Of a stretch of 57,433 nucleotides of DNA, positions 35,511 through 44,177 are shown one piece after another. Where the stretch lies: assembly GCA_016191425.1 (NCBI GenBank), contig JACPOR010000051.1:1-57433 (forward strand), in the 5' to 3' direction. The translations under genes were made by a program, and so were the position numbers. The notes beneath the pieces were generated by a model, which was given only the letters and a program-made list of their open reading frames with translations, was not told where the DNA came from and searched no databases. The stretch comes from Chloroflexota bacterium. GTDB taxonomy: Bacteria > Chloroflexota > Limnocylindria > Limnocylindrales > CSP1-4. The stretch's first letter is position 1; every line of letters starts with the position of its first letter.

Positions 35511-36638
35511 TCACCGCGGAAGATCGGCCGGGGTCAGGTGCGTCGAGGCACGCCGGCGGTGACGCTCGACGGCGAGGTCGATGATCCGCCGGCACACGGC
35601 CGCGAAGTCCAGCCCCGCCTCGGCCGGCAGCGAAGGGAACAGGCTGATCGGCGTGAATCCGGGGATCGTATTGATCTCGGACAGGTACACGCGCTGGCCA
35701 CGGAGCAGGAAGTCGACGCGAGCAAAGCCCCCGGCACCGGTTGACCGATACGCATCGCGGGCCAGCTTGTGCATCGTCAGGCGGAGGCCGTCCGGGATGT
35801 CGGCGCGCAGGGATGTCGACGAGAGGCCCGGCGTGTACTTCGCCGCGTAGTCGTAGAACTCGTGCCCGGCCACGATCTCGCCCGGGCCGTAGACGCCGAG
35901 CGGTGGTTCGGTTCCGATGATCGAGATCTCGAGGTCCCGGGCACCGGCAAGGTATGGCTCCACCACGGCGAGGGTATCGAAGGAAAACGCGAGGTCGAGA
36001 CCAGGTCCACGCTCGGCGACGTCATGGGCGAGGGTCATGCCCACAGAGCTCCCGAGGCGCGCCGGCTTGATCATCAGCCGGATGTCTCCCGCATCCGATG
36101 CGAAGGCATCGAGCTCCCCGAGGACCGCGTCGCGCTCCGTCAGCCAGCGAGACGCCGAAATTTCGCGCCAGGCGAGGACGGGCAGGCCGAGTCCTCGCCA
36201 GATCCGCTTCTGCATCGCCTTGTCCATCCCCACCGCGGAACCCAGGATCCCGGAGCCCGTGTACGCCAGGCCAGCCGCCTCGAGGAGGGCCTGGGCCGTA
36301 CCGTCTTCTCCGAACGGGCCATGCAGGGCGATGAAGACGACCGGGGCCGGTTCCGCAGCCGCGAGACGATCGACGGCCGCACCCAGCGGATGGGGTCCGT
36401 CCGCCCCGAGCGCAGATGGCTCGTCATAGGTCGATGGCGGCCGATCCGCGCGGTCATGGTCGACGGGCAGCCACCACCACGCGCCAGCGAGATCGATGAG
36501 CACCAGGCGGGCATCGAAACCGTCCCCTCGGAGGGCGGTCGCGATCGCCGAGCCGGACACGATCGAGACATCGTGCTCGGCCGACGGACCGCCGAACAGG
36601 ACCACCACGGGCGGACTCAGGCTCGCCGACTCACCCAC
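35511..36638 (-). CDS. ddl: D-alanine-D-alanine ligase
   Basis: Ddl makes the D-Ala-D-Ala dipeptide for peptidoglycan. This 375-residue ATP-grasp enzyme shows VVVLFGGPSAEHDVSIVSG at the start, HGPFGEDGTAQALLE, GSAVGMDKAMQKRIW, IKPARLGSSVGMT and the metal-site FARVDFLLRGQRVYLSEINT with GFTPISLFPSL. All substrate regions look intact. It overlaps murB by 8 bp and is followed by ftsQ. The residues that set D-Ala against D-Lac specificity cannot be judged by eye. Confidence 0.95.
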   Translation of the reverse strand: MGESASLSPPVVVLFGGPSAEHDVSIVSGSAIATALRGDGFDARLVLIDLAGAWWWLPVDHDRADRPPSTYDEPSALGADGPHPLGAAVDRLAAAEPAPVVFIALHGPFGEDGTAQALLEAAGLAYTGSGILGSAVGMDKAMQKRIWRGLGLPVLAWREISASRWLTERDAVLGELDAFASDAGDIRLMIKPARLGSSVGMTLAHDVAERGPGLDLAFSFDTLAVVEPYLAGARDLEISIIGTEPPLGVYGPGEIVAGHEFYDYAAKYTPGLSSTSLRADIPDGLRLTMHKLARDAYRSTGAGGFARVDFLLRGQRVYLSEINTIPGFTPISLFPSLPAEAGLDFAAVCRRIIDLAVERHRRRASTHLTPADLPR

Positions 36639-37626
36639 GCTCCTCGATACCTCCTTGCTCGCTCGTCGGCCAGGGCCAATCTGACCAGTCTCCTACGAAC
36701 TCGATCTCGTACAGCAGCTCAGTTCCGTCGATCGCGGCGATCGTCGCACGGACGTGGTCGGCGAGCCTGCGGACGTCAGCCGCCGACGCCGTCTTGTCGG
36801 CGATGATGAAGTTCGAGTGCTTCTCGGAGACCGACGCGCCGCCGATTCGGAAGCCCTTCAGCCCAGCCGCCTCGATGCGCTGACCGGCGGAGGGACCATC
36901 GGGCGGGTTCCGGAAGACGCTGCCGGCCGATGGGAGACCAAGGGGCTGGTGCTCCTGGCGCCAGGTCCGGATCTCGTCGAGCCTGGCCCGGATCACCGCC
37001 GGCTCGGCGGGCATGAGATGGAACGTGCCCCCGACCACGAACTCGCGATTCGACGCATCGGCCGGATGCTTGAGCCGGCTGTCGCGATAGGCGAAGCCCA
37101 GGTCCGTGACCGCGAGACGTCGCTCCACCCCATCCGCGTCGAGGAGGTCGGCCGATTCGAGGACCGACGCGATATCGGATCCGTGCGCCCCGGCATTCGC
37201 CCAGATCGCCCCGCCCACCGTCCCGGGGATGGCGAGCCCGAATTCGAGACCGGCAAGCCCGGCCTTCTGCGTTTCCGTCGCGGCACGAGCCATCGGAACG
37301 CCCGCCGACGCGATGTATCGATCACCCTCGATACGCGACTGCTCCGCCTTCACCTGGACCACCAGCCCGCGGACGCCGCGGTCGGACACGACGACGTTGC
37401 TGCCGCGGCCGAGGATGAGCAGGGGCAGGTCCCGTGATCTCGCGAACCGGACGAGGCCGCGCAGCGCGAACCCGTTCCGGACGGTGACGAGGAGGTCGGC
37501 CGGCCCGCCCACGCGCATGGTCGTGAGGCGGGCCAATGGTGCCTGCTGGTCCGCCCGAACCCCGACCCGACGCGCGATGTCAGCCGCCAGCGATGCCGTA
37601 TCAAGGGCTGGGATGCCGCTCGTCAT
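36631..37626 (-). CDS. murB: UDP-N-acetylenolpyruvoylglucosamine reductase
   Basis: MurB reduces the enolpyruvyl group to give UDP-MurNAc, using FAD and NADPH. The 331-residue product has RLTTMRVGGPADLLV, the FAD loop LILGRGSNVVVSD, GLEFGLAIPGTVGGAIWANAG and the C-terminal GSVFRNPP and KHSNFIIA motifs (catalytic Ser and neighbours). The ATG at 37626 overlaps the murG stop by 4 bp. In many dcw clusters murC stands between murG and murB; here the two abut directly. Confidence 0.95.
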   Translation of the reverse strand: MTSGIPALDTASLAADIARRVGVRADQQAPLARLTTMRVGGPADLLVTVRNGFALRGLVRFARSRDLPLLILGRGSNVVVSDRGVRGLVVQVKAEQSRIEGDRYIASAGVPMARAATETQKAGLAGLEFGLAIPGTVGGAIWANAGAHGSDIASVLESADLLDADGVERRLAVTDLGFAYRDSRLKHPADASNREFVVGGTFHLMPAEPAVIRARLDEIRTWRQEHQPLGLPSAGSVFRNPPDGPSAGQRIEAAGLKGFRIGGASVSEKHSNFIIADKTASAADVRRLADHVRATIAAIDGTELLYEIEFVGDWSDWPWPTSEQGGIEERG

Positions 37627-38789
37627 GCCTCGGCCCCGCGCGCGATCCGGTCGATCGTGTCCGCGCCCGGGACCGGACGGCGCTCCGCGAGCGCGAGCAG
37701 GATCGCGGCGAGGGCGTTGGCGGCTCCGGGCCGACCGAGTGATCGGGCGGCGGCGGCCATGCGTGCGTGTGCCGCGGGGTCGTCGAGGATCTGTACCGCG
37801 TCCATGAGTGCCGGGCCGTCGAACTCGGCGTCCTCGACGAGATGGGCCGCTCCAGCATCGGCGAGGATGGCCGCGTTTGCGCGCTGATGGCCGCCCGCGT
37901 GCGGATACGGGACCACGACCATGGGGAGCGCTGCAGCCGTCACCTCCGCCAGGGTCGATGACCCTGCCCGTCCGACCACGAGGTCGGCGGCCACGAGTGC
38001 CTCGACCATGTCGTCGCGCAGGAATCGGGCCGGGCGATAGCGCGCTCGTCGATCCGGCGGCAGGCCTTCGCGCGCGGCCAGGGCCGCAGCGTATCCCTGA
38101 TCGCCGGTCACATGGACGACGTGGAAGCGCTCGATGAGCTCCGGCAGCACGGCAGCGACGGCATCGTTCAGGCGGCGGACCGCCTGCGAGCCGCCGAAGA
38201 TCAGGACGAGGCGCTCGCCCGGTGCCACGCCAAGCTTCTCTCGGGCGGCCAGGGCATCGTTCCTGCTCAGGTCGCGAATCGGTGTTCCGGTCGTGAGGCA
38301 CGCCCGGCGCCTCGTCGGATCGCCACGCCCCAGCGCCGCGCAGGCGGCCTCGAAGGAGACGGCCACGATAGATGCCAGTCTCGCGGTCGCCCGAACACTT
38401 CGGCCCGGCATGACATTGCCCTCCCACAGCACCGTGGGCACGCGGAGCAGGCGTGCGGCGATGAGAACCGGGATGGCCACGTACCCGCCGGTCGTGAAGA
38501 TGGCCGCCGGCCTCCGACGGAGCAGCAGCACCAGCGCCTGCGGCACAGACAGCCCCAGCCGCACCGGGTCGAGAACCAGGTGGACGTCCCGCTCAACGGT
38601 GCGCAGGGAACGCAGGGCGAGGCGACGCAGCGGCAGGCCGGCCGCAGTAACGATCCTCTCCTCGAGTCCACGCTGGCCTCCCAGCCAGCCGATCTCAGGC
38701 GGATTCGGTCGGCGGCGCAGCGCGTCCACGACGGCGAGGGCCGGGTAGATGTGTCCCCCGGTACCCCCGCCCGCGATCAGCAGGTACAT
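37623..38789 (-). CDS. murG: UDP-GlcNAc transferase making lipid II
   Basis: MurG adds GlcNAc to lipid I on the cytoplasmic side of the membrane. The 388-residue GT-B enzyme starts MYLLIAGGGTGGHIYPALAV, has FTTGGYVAIPVLIAA, LIFGGSQAVRRLNDAV and the donor-binding VVGRAGSSTLAEVTAAALPMV and VPYPHAGGHQRANA. The start is fixed by the family and by an AGGAG site just upstream, which places the first 95 bp inside the 3' end of ftsW in another frame. The stop overlaps murB. Confidence 0.96.
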   Translation of the reverse strand: MYLLIAGGGTGGHIYPALAVVDALRRRPNPPEIGWLGGQRGLEERIVTAAGLPLRRLALRSLRTVERDVHLVLDPVRLGLSVPQALVLLLRRRPAAIFTTGGYVAIPVLIAARLLRVPTVLWEGNVMPGRSVRATARLASIVAVSFEAACAALGRGDPTRRRACLTTGTPIRDLSRNDALAAREKLGVAPGERLVLIFGGSQAVRRLNDAVAAVLPELIERFHVVHVTGDQGYAAALAAREGLPPDRRARYRPARFLRDDMVEALVAADLVVGRAGSSTLAEVTAAALPMVVVPYPHAGGHQRANAAILADAGAAHLVEDAEFDGPALMDAVQILDDPAAHARMAAAARSLGRPGAANALAAILLALAERRPVPGADTIDRIARGAEA

Positions 38790-40050
38790 CCGGCTCCTGA
38801 ATACGTCGCTCCACCGTCTCGCGTGAGATCGACAGGAGGATCCCCACGGCGGCGAAACTGATGATCAGCGACGAGCCGCCGGCGCTGATGAACGGGAGCG
38901 TGATCCCGGTCACCGGCAGGAGGGCGACGACGACGCCGATGTTGATGAACGCCTGGATACAGAGCCAGGCGGTGATCCCGGTGGCCAGCATGGCTCCGAA
39001 CGTGTCCGGTGCGCGCATCGCGGTTCGGATGCCGGCGTAGGCGAGGACGACGAACAGGGCAACGACGGTGACCGCGCCGACCAGGCCGAATTCCTCGCCG
39101 ATGATCGCGAAGATGAAGTCGTTCCAGGCGTTCGGCAGATAGAGGCCACCGGCGAGCTTCGACTCGCCGAGGCCGGCGCCGAAGACTCCGCCCAGGCCCA
39201 ACGCCAGGAGGCCCTGAATGGTATGGAAACCGGCGCCCAGCGGGTCCTGCCACGGATCGATGAAGGTCCGGATCCGGGCAATCTGGTATTCGCGGAGGCC
39301 CACCACGATGACGCCCAACAGGCCGAGGATCGCCATCGCCCCGAACTGCCACAGTCGCGCGCCCGCCACGAAGAACATCGTGAAGGCGGTCGCGGCGATG
39401 ACCGTCGTCGTGCCAAGGTCGGGTTCCGCGAAGACGAGGACGATGACCGGCACCGTGATCAGCAGGAATGGCAGCGTGCCGCTCCGGACTCCGCGGATCC
39501 GGGTGCCGCGCGACGCGATCCAATGGGCGAGATAGATGATCAACGTCAGCTTCGCGATCTCGGCCGGGTGGATCGCCGGCAACGGCCCGATGGCCAGCCA
39601 GCGCGCGCTGCCGCCGACGACCCGATTCAGGCTCGGGACGAACACGAGAATCAGGACAACGACGCCGACGACATATGCCGGGACCGACACGAGCCGGAGG
39701 AACCGATAGTCCACCCGCATCATCACGAGCATTGCCGCCAGACCGAGAGCCGCCCACAGGATCTGTGGACCGGCGATCGCAAAGGAATCGTCCTGCTGGA
39801 TGTAGGAGCGCATCGCCGAGGACGAATAGACCATGAGGATCCCGAAGGCGGCGAGAGCGACCACCGCCACGAGGATCGACCAGTCGGGCTGGTGGCGTTC
39901 GCGCCGGAGGATGCTCGCGGGCCCCGGAGCCCCTCTCCGCCCGGGGCGCGTCCCGGTAGCTGTTCGTGCGGGGTCCTGTTGGGTCCGGCCCGCACCACGC
40001 GATCCGGGGCCGCCCATCGACCTCGGCAGCGAGCGTCGAGCGAGACCCAT
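38695..40050 (-). CDS. ftsW: SEDS glycosyltransferase FtsW
   Basis: FtsW polymerises septal glycan from lipid II with its partner FtsI. The 451-residue polytopic protein has an Arg/Pro-rich N-terminus of about 55 residues, ten likely membrane segments and the SEDS motifs GGSARWLAIGPLPAIHPAEIAKL, FAEPDLGTTTV, NAWNDFIFAIIGEEFG and TGITLPFISAGGSSL. The last ~31 residues (rich in Arg, Gly, Pro) overlap murG by 95 bp, an unusually long overlap that may be a genuine cytoplasmic tail or reflect loss of an earlier stop. The start ATG shares one base with the murD stop. Confidence 0.94.
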   Translation of the reverse strand: MGLARRSLPRSMGGPGSRGAGRTQQDPARTATGTRPGRRGAPGPASILRRERHQPDWSILVAVVALAAFGILMVYSSSAMRSYIQQDDSFAIAGPQILWAALGLAAMLVMMRVDYRFLRLVSVPAYVVGVVVLILVFVPSLNRVVGGSARWLAIGPLPAIHPAEIAKLTLIIYLAHWIASRGTRIRGVRSGTLPFLLITVPVIVLVFAEPDLGTTTVIAATAFTMFFVAGARLWQFGAMAILGLLGVIVVGLREYQIARIRTFIDPWQDPLGAGFHTIQGLLALGLGGVFGAGLGESKLAGGLYLPNAWNDFIFAIIGEEFGLVGAVTVVALFVVLAYAGIRTAMRAPDTFGAMLATGITAWLCIQAFINIGVVVALLPVTGITLPFISAGGSSLIISFAAVGILLSISRETVERRIQEPDVPADRGRGYRGTHLPGPRRRGRAAPPTESA

Positions 40051-41660
40051 CAGGCGGTTCCATCCGGGGCTGCGGAGTCTGCGTTCGTGGGTGCGCCACC
40101 GCCCACGGCTCGAACGGCTTCCTTGAAGGCCCGACCGCGGGCCGCATAGTCGATGAACATGTCGAAGCTCGCCGCCGCCGGCGATAGCAGCACGGTTGCG
40201 ATTCGACCCGTCGGGCCGCTGCCGGCGTCGCCGGCGTCGTCTCGGGCGGCCGACGCGATCCTGGCCGCCAGGGCGACCGCCGCGGTCATGGAATCAGCCT
40301 GCTCGATACGCTCGAGGCCCGCTTCGGCGAAGAGGGCCGCCAGCGCATCGGCGGACTCGCCGATCAGGACCGCGGCTTCGGCCCTCGCCGCGACGACCTT
40401 CGCCAGAGGCCGCAGGTCGACGCCCTTGTCACGCCCCCCGGCGATGAGGACGATCGGCGGCGGAAATGCCTCCAGCGCGGCAATGACCGCGTCCGGTTGG
40501 GTGCCCTGCGAGTCGTTGACGAAGCGGACACCATGCAGAACGGCCACGGTTTCGAGGCGATGCTCGACGCCCGTGAAACCTGCGGCCTGTCGTCGAATGG
40601 CGTCCGGGGCAACACCGAAGAGCAGGGCCGTCGCGATCCCGGCGAGCGCGTTGCGGAGGTTGTGGCGGCCTGGGATCGCCAGCTCGTCCACGGGCATGAT
40701 CCGACCGCCCGGCCCCGTCGCGGCGGAGCCACCTCCGGCAATCGGCAGGCGCTGGACGGCGGCTGCCACGATCCAGTCGTCGACGACGCCGACGCCGCCG
40801 GCGACCGGTCGCTCCAGCCGATACAGGATGGTCGGGGCGGTACCGAGGCCGGCATAGGCCGCCACCACCGGGTCCTCGGCATTGAGGACCAGTGCACCGC
40901 CCGGGTCGACCAACTCGGCGAGCCGCCGCTTGACCCGCCGATACGCGGCCATGGAACCGTGGCGATCGAGGTGGTCGGCGGTGACGTTCGTGTAGACGCC
41001 GACCATCGTCCCGCGCGAAAGGGTGGGCAGCTGAAGTTCGGACAGCTCGATCACCACGCGGTGGTCTGTCGTCAGCTCCGGGAGTCGCTCGATGAGGGGC
41101 AGGCCGATGTTCCCACCCAGCATCACCGGGTGCGCGGGATTGCCGTCGAGGACGGCCGCGGTGAACGACGCCGTGGTCGTCTTGCCCTTCGTCCCGGTCA
41201 CGCCGATCGTCGGCGCGGGGCAGAGCCTCAGGAAGAGATCCGGCTCGGAGACCAGGGCGGGTGTACCTGCGACGGCAGTCGAACGGGCCGTGACGAGATC
41301 GGCCAGGGCGGCCCGCAGCGTCGGCTCGGTCGTCGGGTAGTCGGGCGTGATCGATGGCGACGTAACCACGAGGGCGGCGTCCGCCCAGGTGCTCGCCGCA
41401 ACGACATCGGGCCCGAGCGCAAGGCGCACCGATCGACCTCCGAGCGACGCGATCGAGGGCTCCAGCTCGCCACGGGAGCGCCTGTCGTAGATCGTGACCC
41501 GTGCGCCTGCGTCGGCCAGGAACCGGGCCGTCGCGAGGCCCGTCCGGGCGAAGCCGAGCACCGTCACCGGCCGGTCCTCCAGGACGCCCGCCCGGATTGC
41601 TGCCATCGACAAGGTGTCGAGATCGATCACGCCGTCGGTCGATCGCCGGGTCATGAGCAT
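40050..41660 (-). CDS. murD: UDP-MurNAc-L-alanine:D-glutamate ligase
   Basis: MurD adds D-glutamate to UDP-MurNAc-L-Ala. The 536-residue product is somewhat long for the family (about 450); extra length is in an N-terminal extension of about 25 residues and an Ala/Gly-rich insertion near 300-340. Conserved parts include TVLGFARTGLATARFLAD, the P-loop GVTGTKGKTTTASF, IGLPLIERLPEL, NVTADHLDRHGSMAAY and PGRHNLRNALAGIATA with FVNDSQGTQPDAVIAAL. ATGs at 41660 and 41654 are both possible; the first shares a base with the mraY stop. Confidence 0.94.
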   Translation of the reverse strand: MLMTRRSTDGVIDLDTLSMAAIRAGVLEDRPVTVLGFARTGLATARFLADAGARVTIYDRRSRGELEPSIASLGGRSVRLALGPDVVAASTWADAALVVTSPSITPDYPTTEPTLRAALADLVTARSTAVAGTPALVSEPDLFLRLCPAPTIGVTGTKGKTTTASFTAAVLDGNPAHPVMLGGNIGLPLIERLPELTTDHRVVIELSELQLPTLSRGTMVGVYTNVTADHLDRHGSMAAYRRVKRRLAELVDPGGALVLNAEDPVVAAYAGLGTAPTILYRLERPVAGGVGVVDDWIVAAAVQRLPIAGGGSAATGPGGRIMPVDELAIPGRHNLRNALAGIATALLFGVAPDAIRRQAAGFTGVEHRLETVAVLHGVRFVNDSQGTQPDAVIAALEAFPPPIVLIAGGRDKGVDLRPLAKVVAARAEAAVLIGESADALAALFAEAGLERIEQADSMTAAVALAARIASAARDDAGDAGSGPTGRIATVLLSPAAASFDMFIDYAARGRAFKEAVRAVGGGAPTNADSAAPDGTA

Positions 41661-42664
41661 CAGCGCAACTGGTCGATCGAGGCGAGGAACAGGGTGACGC
41701 CGAGGAGGCCTGCGAGGATTCCGATGATCCAGAAGCGCAGGGTGATCTTCTCCTCGTCCCACCCGGACAGTTCGAAGTGGTGGTGGAGCGGCGCCATTCG
41801 GAAGACGCGCCTGCCGTGGCTGAGCTTGTAGAAGCCGATCTGGATGATGTCGGACGCCGTCTCCACCACAAAGACCAGCCCGATGAGCGGCAGCACCAGG
41901 ATCTGGCCGGTGACCAGGGCGATGACCGCCAGGGTCGCCCCCAGGGCCAGCGATCCTGAGTCGCCCATGAAGATCTGGGCCGGGTGCACGTTGAACCATA
42001 GGAACCCGAGGAGGGCCCCGATGATCAGGGCGGAGAGGAAGGCGAGGTTCGGCTGGTTGCCGAGCGTGCCGTCTGGTTGCGGGACCACGTTGAGGAGGGC
42101 GATCAACAGGAACGCGACGAAGGCGAAGATGAGCGTTCCCCCGGCGAGGCCGTCGAGGCCATCGGTCAGGTTCACGCCGTTGCTCGCGGCGATGATCGCG
42201 AAAGCGGCGAAGATCACGAACACCCACGGTGCGATGCCCACGGCGCCGACGAACGGCACGGCGATCTCATCGATCGAGTACGTCGACTGGATCTGGAAGG
42301 CGACCACGGCAGCGACCACGATCAGCCAGAGCATCTTGTGCCGAGCCCGGATCCCTTCTCCCGTCCGGGCGTTGAGAAAGTCATCGGCAGCCCCGAGCAC
42401 GCCCACGAGGAGCAGCGTCGCGAGAGGGGCGATGATGGCCCGCTGCGGGAACCCCCTGAGCAGGAAGAACAGGACCAGGACCACCACGATGACGAGCAGG
42501 CCACCCATGGTCGGCGTACCCCCCTTGGCGAGGTGCGCCTCAGGACCCTCCGCTCGGATGCGCTTGCCCATGCCCGCCGCCCTGAGCAGCCGGATATAGG
42601 ATGGCATGAGGATGACGACGAGGGCGAAGGCCAGCAGCAACCCCTGGATCAGCTCGACGGTCAC
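41660..42664 (-). CDS. mraY: phospho-MurNAc-pentapeptide transferase
   Basis: MraY attaches the UDP-MurNAc-pentapeptide to undecaprenyl phosphate, making lipid I. The 334-residue polytopic enzyme has GTPTMGGLLVIVVVLVLFFLL, the aspartate-rich GAADDFLNARTGEGI, NGVNLTDGLDGLAGGTLI, WFNVHPAQIFMGDSGSLALG and the C-terminal HHHFELSGWDEEKI. All catalytic Asp/His motifs are present. The start is a GTG at 42664 in a GTGA overlap with murF. Confidence 0.96.
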   Translation of the reverse strand: MTVELIQGLLLAFALVVILMPSYIRLLRAAGMGKRIRAEGPEAHLAKGGTPTMGGLLVIVVVLVLFFLLRGFPQRAIIAPLATLLLVGVLGAADDFLNARTGEGIRARHKMLWLIVVAAVVAFQIQSTYSIDEIAVPFVGAVGIAPWVFVIFAAFAIIAASNGVNLTDGLDGLAGGTLIFAFVAFLLIALLNVVPQPDGTLGNQPNLAFLSALIIGALLGFLWFNVHPAQIFMGDSGSLALGATLAVIALVTGQILVLPLIGLVFVVETASDIIQIGFYKLSHGRRVFRMAPLHHHFELSGWDEEKITLRFWIIGILAGLLGVTLFLASIDQLR

Positions 42665-44172
42665 GCGAGGGATCTCTTCAGTTCGTCGACCAGAAGATCG
42701 AGTTCGGCGCCTCGCGATGCCTTGACCAGCACGACGTCCCTGCGGCGGAGTCTGAACTCGAGTTCCGCCAGTGCCGCGGTGCGATCCGCGACTTCGACGA
42801 CCGCGCCCGGCGGCATGCCCGCGGCCCGCGCGCCGGCCGCGATCTCGGCCGCGCCGTCACCGATCACGATCAGCAGCTCGGCCACGTCCGCGGCGGCTTC
42901 CCCGGTTTCGTGATGGCCGGTCGGCGCCTGATCGCCGAGCTCCAGCATCTCGCCGAGGACCGCGACCTTTCGACCAGGCAGACCGGCGAGCAGCTCGAGC
43001 GCCGCCATCATCGACGCCGGCGACGCGTTGTAGCTGTCGTCGATGATGGTCAGGCCACCGACGGAGATGAGCTCACCCCGATGCGCCGCCGACCAGCCCT
43101 TCGAGAGTGCCGCGACGACCTCGCCGAGGGAGAGACCCGCGGCGGCCCCGACAGCCGCGGCCGCGAGTGCGTTATGTACGGAGAGGCGCCCGAGCGCTGG
43201 AATGGAGACGGCGGCGCGTATCGCACCCCGGGTGCCCGGCTGGCGGAGATCGAACCGCATGCCGGCCGCCCCGGCCGACCTGACCCGCTCCGCGCGGAAG
43301 TCCGCGTCTGGGGAGAACCCGTAGGTGACGACCCGGGCCCTGGTCCGCTTCCCGAAGGTCCGGACCCGCGGGTCGTCCGCATTGAGGACGGCCACGCCGG
43401 TTGACGGGAGGGCCTCCACGAGTTCCGCCTTGGCATCCTCGACGGCCTGGATCGACCCGATCCGGCTGAGGTGGACGGGAAGTACCGCCGTCACGACCCC
43501 GATCTCGGGTCGTGCGAGCGTCGCGAGATGGGCGATTTCACCGGTCGCGTACATCCCCATCTCCAGAACGACGTGGACATCGTCCGAACCCAACCGCAGC
43601 AGCGCGAGGGGAACGCCGATTTCGTTGTTCTGGTTGCCTTCGGTCCGAAGCGTCCGGCCTCGAGCGCCGAGCACGACCGCGATCGCTTCCTTGGTGGACG
43701 TCTTGGCGATGCTGCCGGTGACGCCGACGACGAGCGGGCTGAAGCGGGAGCGCCACGCGGCGGCGAGGGCCTGCAGGCCGGAGAGCGGATCGGGCGTCGC
43801 AACGATCGTCACATCCCCGAGGGCCGCCAGAGTGGCGGAATCCGGGGTCCCCGTGACGAGCAGGGCTGCCGCGCCCGCGACCACGGCCTCGCGCAGAAAT
43901 CGATGGCCATCGGTACGCGCGCCGGGCAGCGCGACGAACAGCTCCCCCGGCCGAACGAGCCGGGAGTCCACGGCCGCACCGAGAACGGGCCTGAGGGAGT
44001 CGCGGATGAGACGGCCGGCGGTCAGGGCAACGAGATCGCCCGCGGAGAGTGACTCGCGCTCGAGACCATCGGCCGGTGCTGCGCGACCGGCAGGCGATGG
44101 CGAGGAGGCATCGGACACGTTCCGAAGTGTGGCATACCGGGCTTTGCCGGAGGGCAGAACCGGGAGGAGCAT
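42661..44172 (-). CDS. murF: UDP-MurNAc-tripeptide:D-Ala-D-Ala ligase
   Basis: MurF adds D-Ala-D-Ala to UDP-MurNAc-tripeptide. The 503-residue protein has an N-terminal domain with AAVDSRLVRPGELFVALPG, the ATP loop GVTGSIAKTSTKEAIAVVLG, TEGNQNNEIGVPLALL, and the C-terminal DDSYNASPASMMAALELL and VLGEMLELGDQAPTGH. The ATP-loop reads GSIAKTS, with Ala where most Mur ligases have Gly before the Lys. ATG 44172 lies 5 bp after the ftsI stop; a GTG directly before it is an alternative. No murE is adjacent. Confidence 0.94.
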   Translation of the reverse strand: MLLPVLPSGKARYATLRNVSDASSPSPAGRAAPADGLERESLSAGDLVALTAGRLIRDSLRPVLGAAVDSRLVRPGELFVALPGARTDGHRFLREAVVAGAAALLVTGTPDSATLAALGDVTIVATPDPLSGLQALAAAWRSRFSPLVVGVTGSIAKTSTKEAIAVVLGARGRTLRTEGNQNNEIGVPLALLRLGSDDVHVVLEMGMYATGEIAHLATLARPEIGVVTAVLPVHLSRIGSIQAVEDAKAELVEALPSTGVAVLNADDPRVRTFGKRTRARVVTYGFSPDADFRAERVRSAGAAGMRFDLRQPGTRGAIRAAVSIPALGRLSVHNALAAAAVGAAAGLSLGEVVAALSKGWSAAHRGELISVGGLTIIDDSYNASPASMMAALELLAGLPGRKVAVLGEMLELGDQAPTGHHETGEAAADVAELLIVIGDGAAEIAAGARAAGMPPGAVVEVADRTAALAELEFRLRRRDVVLVKASRGAELDLLVDELKRSLA

Positions 44173-44177
44173 CACGG

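Noticed and set aside
40050-42227. A 725-codon frame ending as murD
   Set aside because: The part upstream of 41660 is antisense-like nonsense inside mraY. The murD start is set by the mraY overlap and the family N-terminus.
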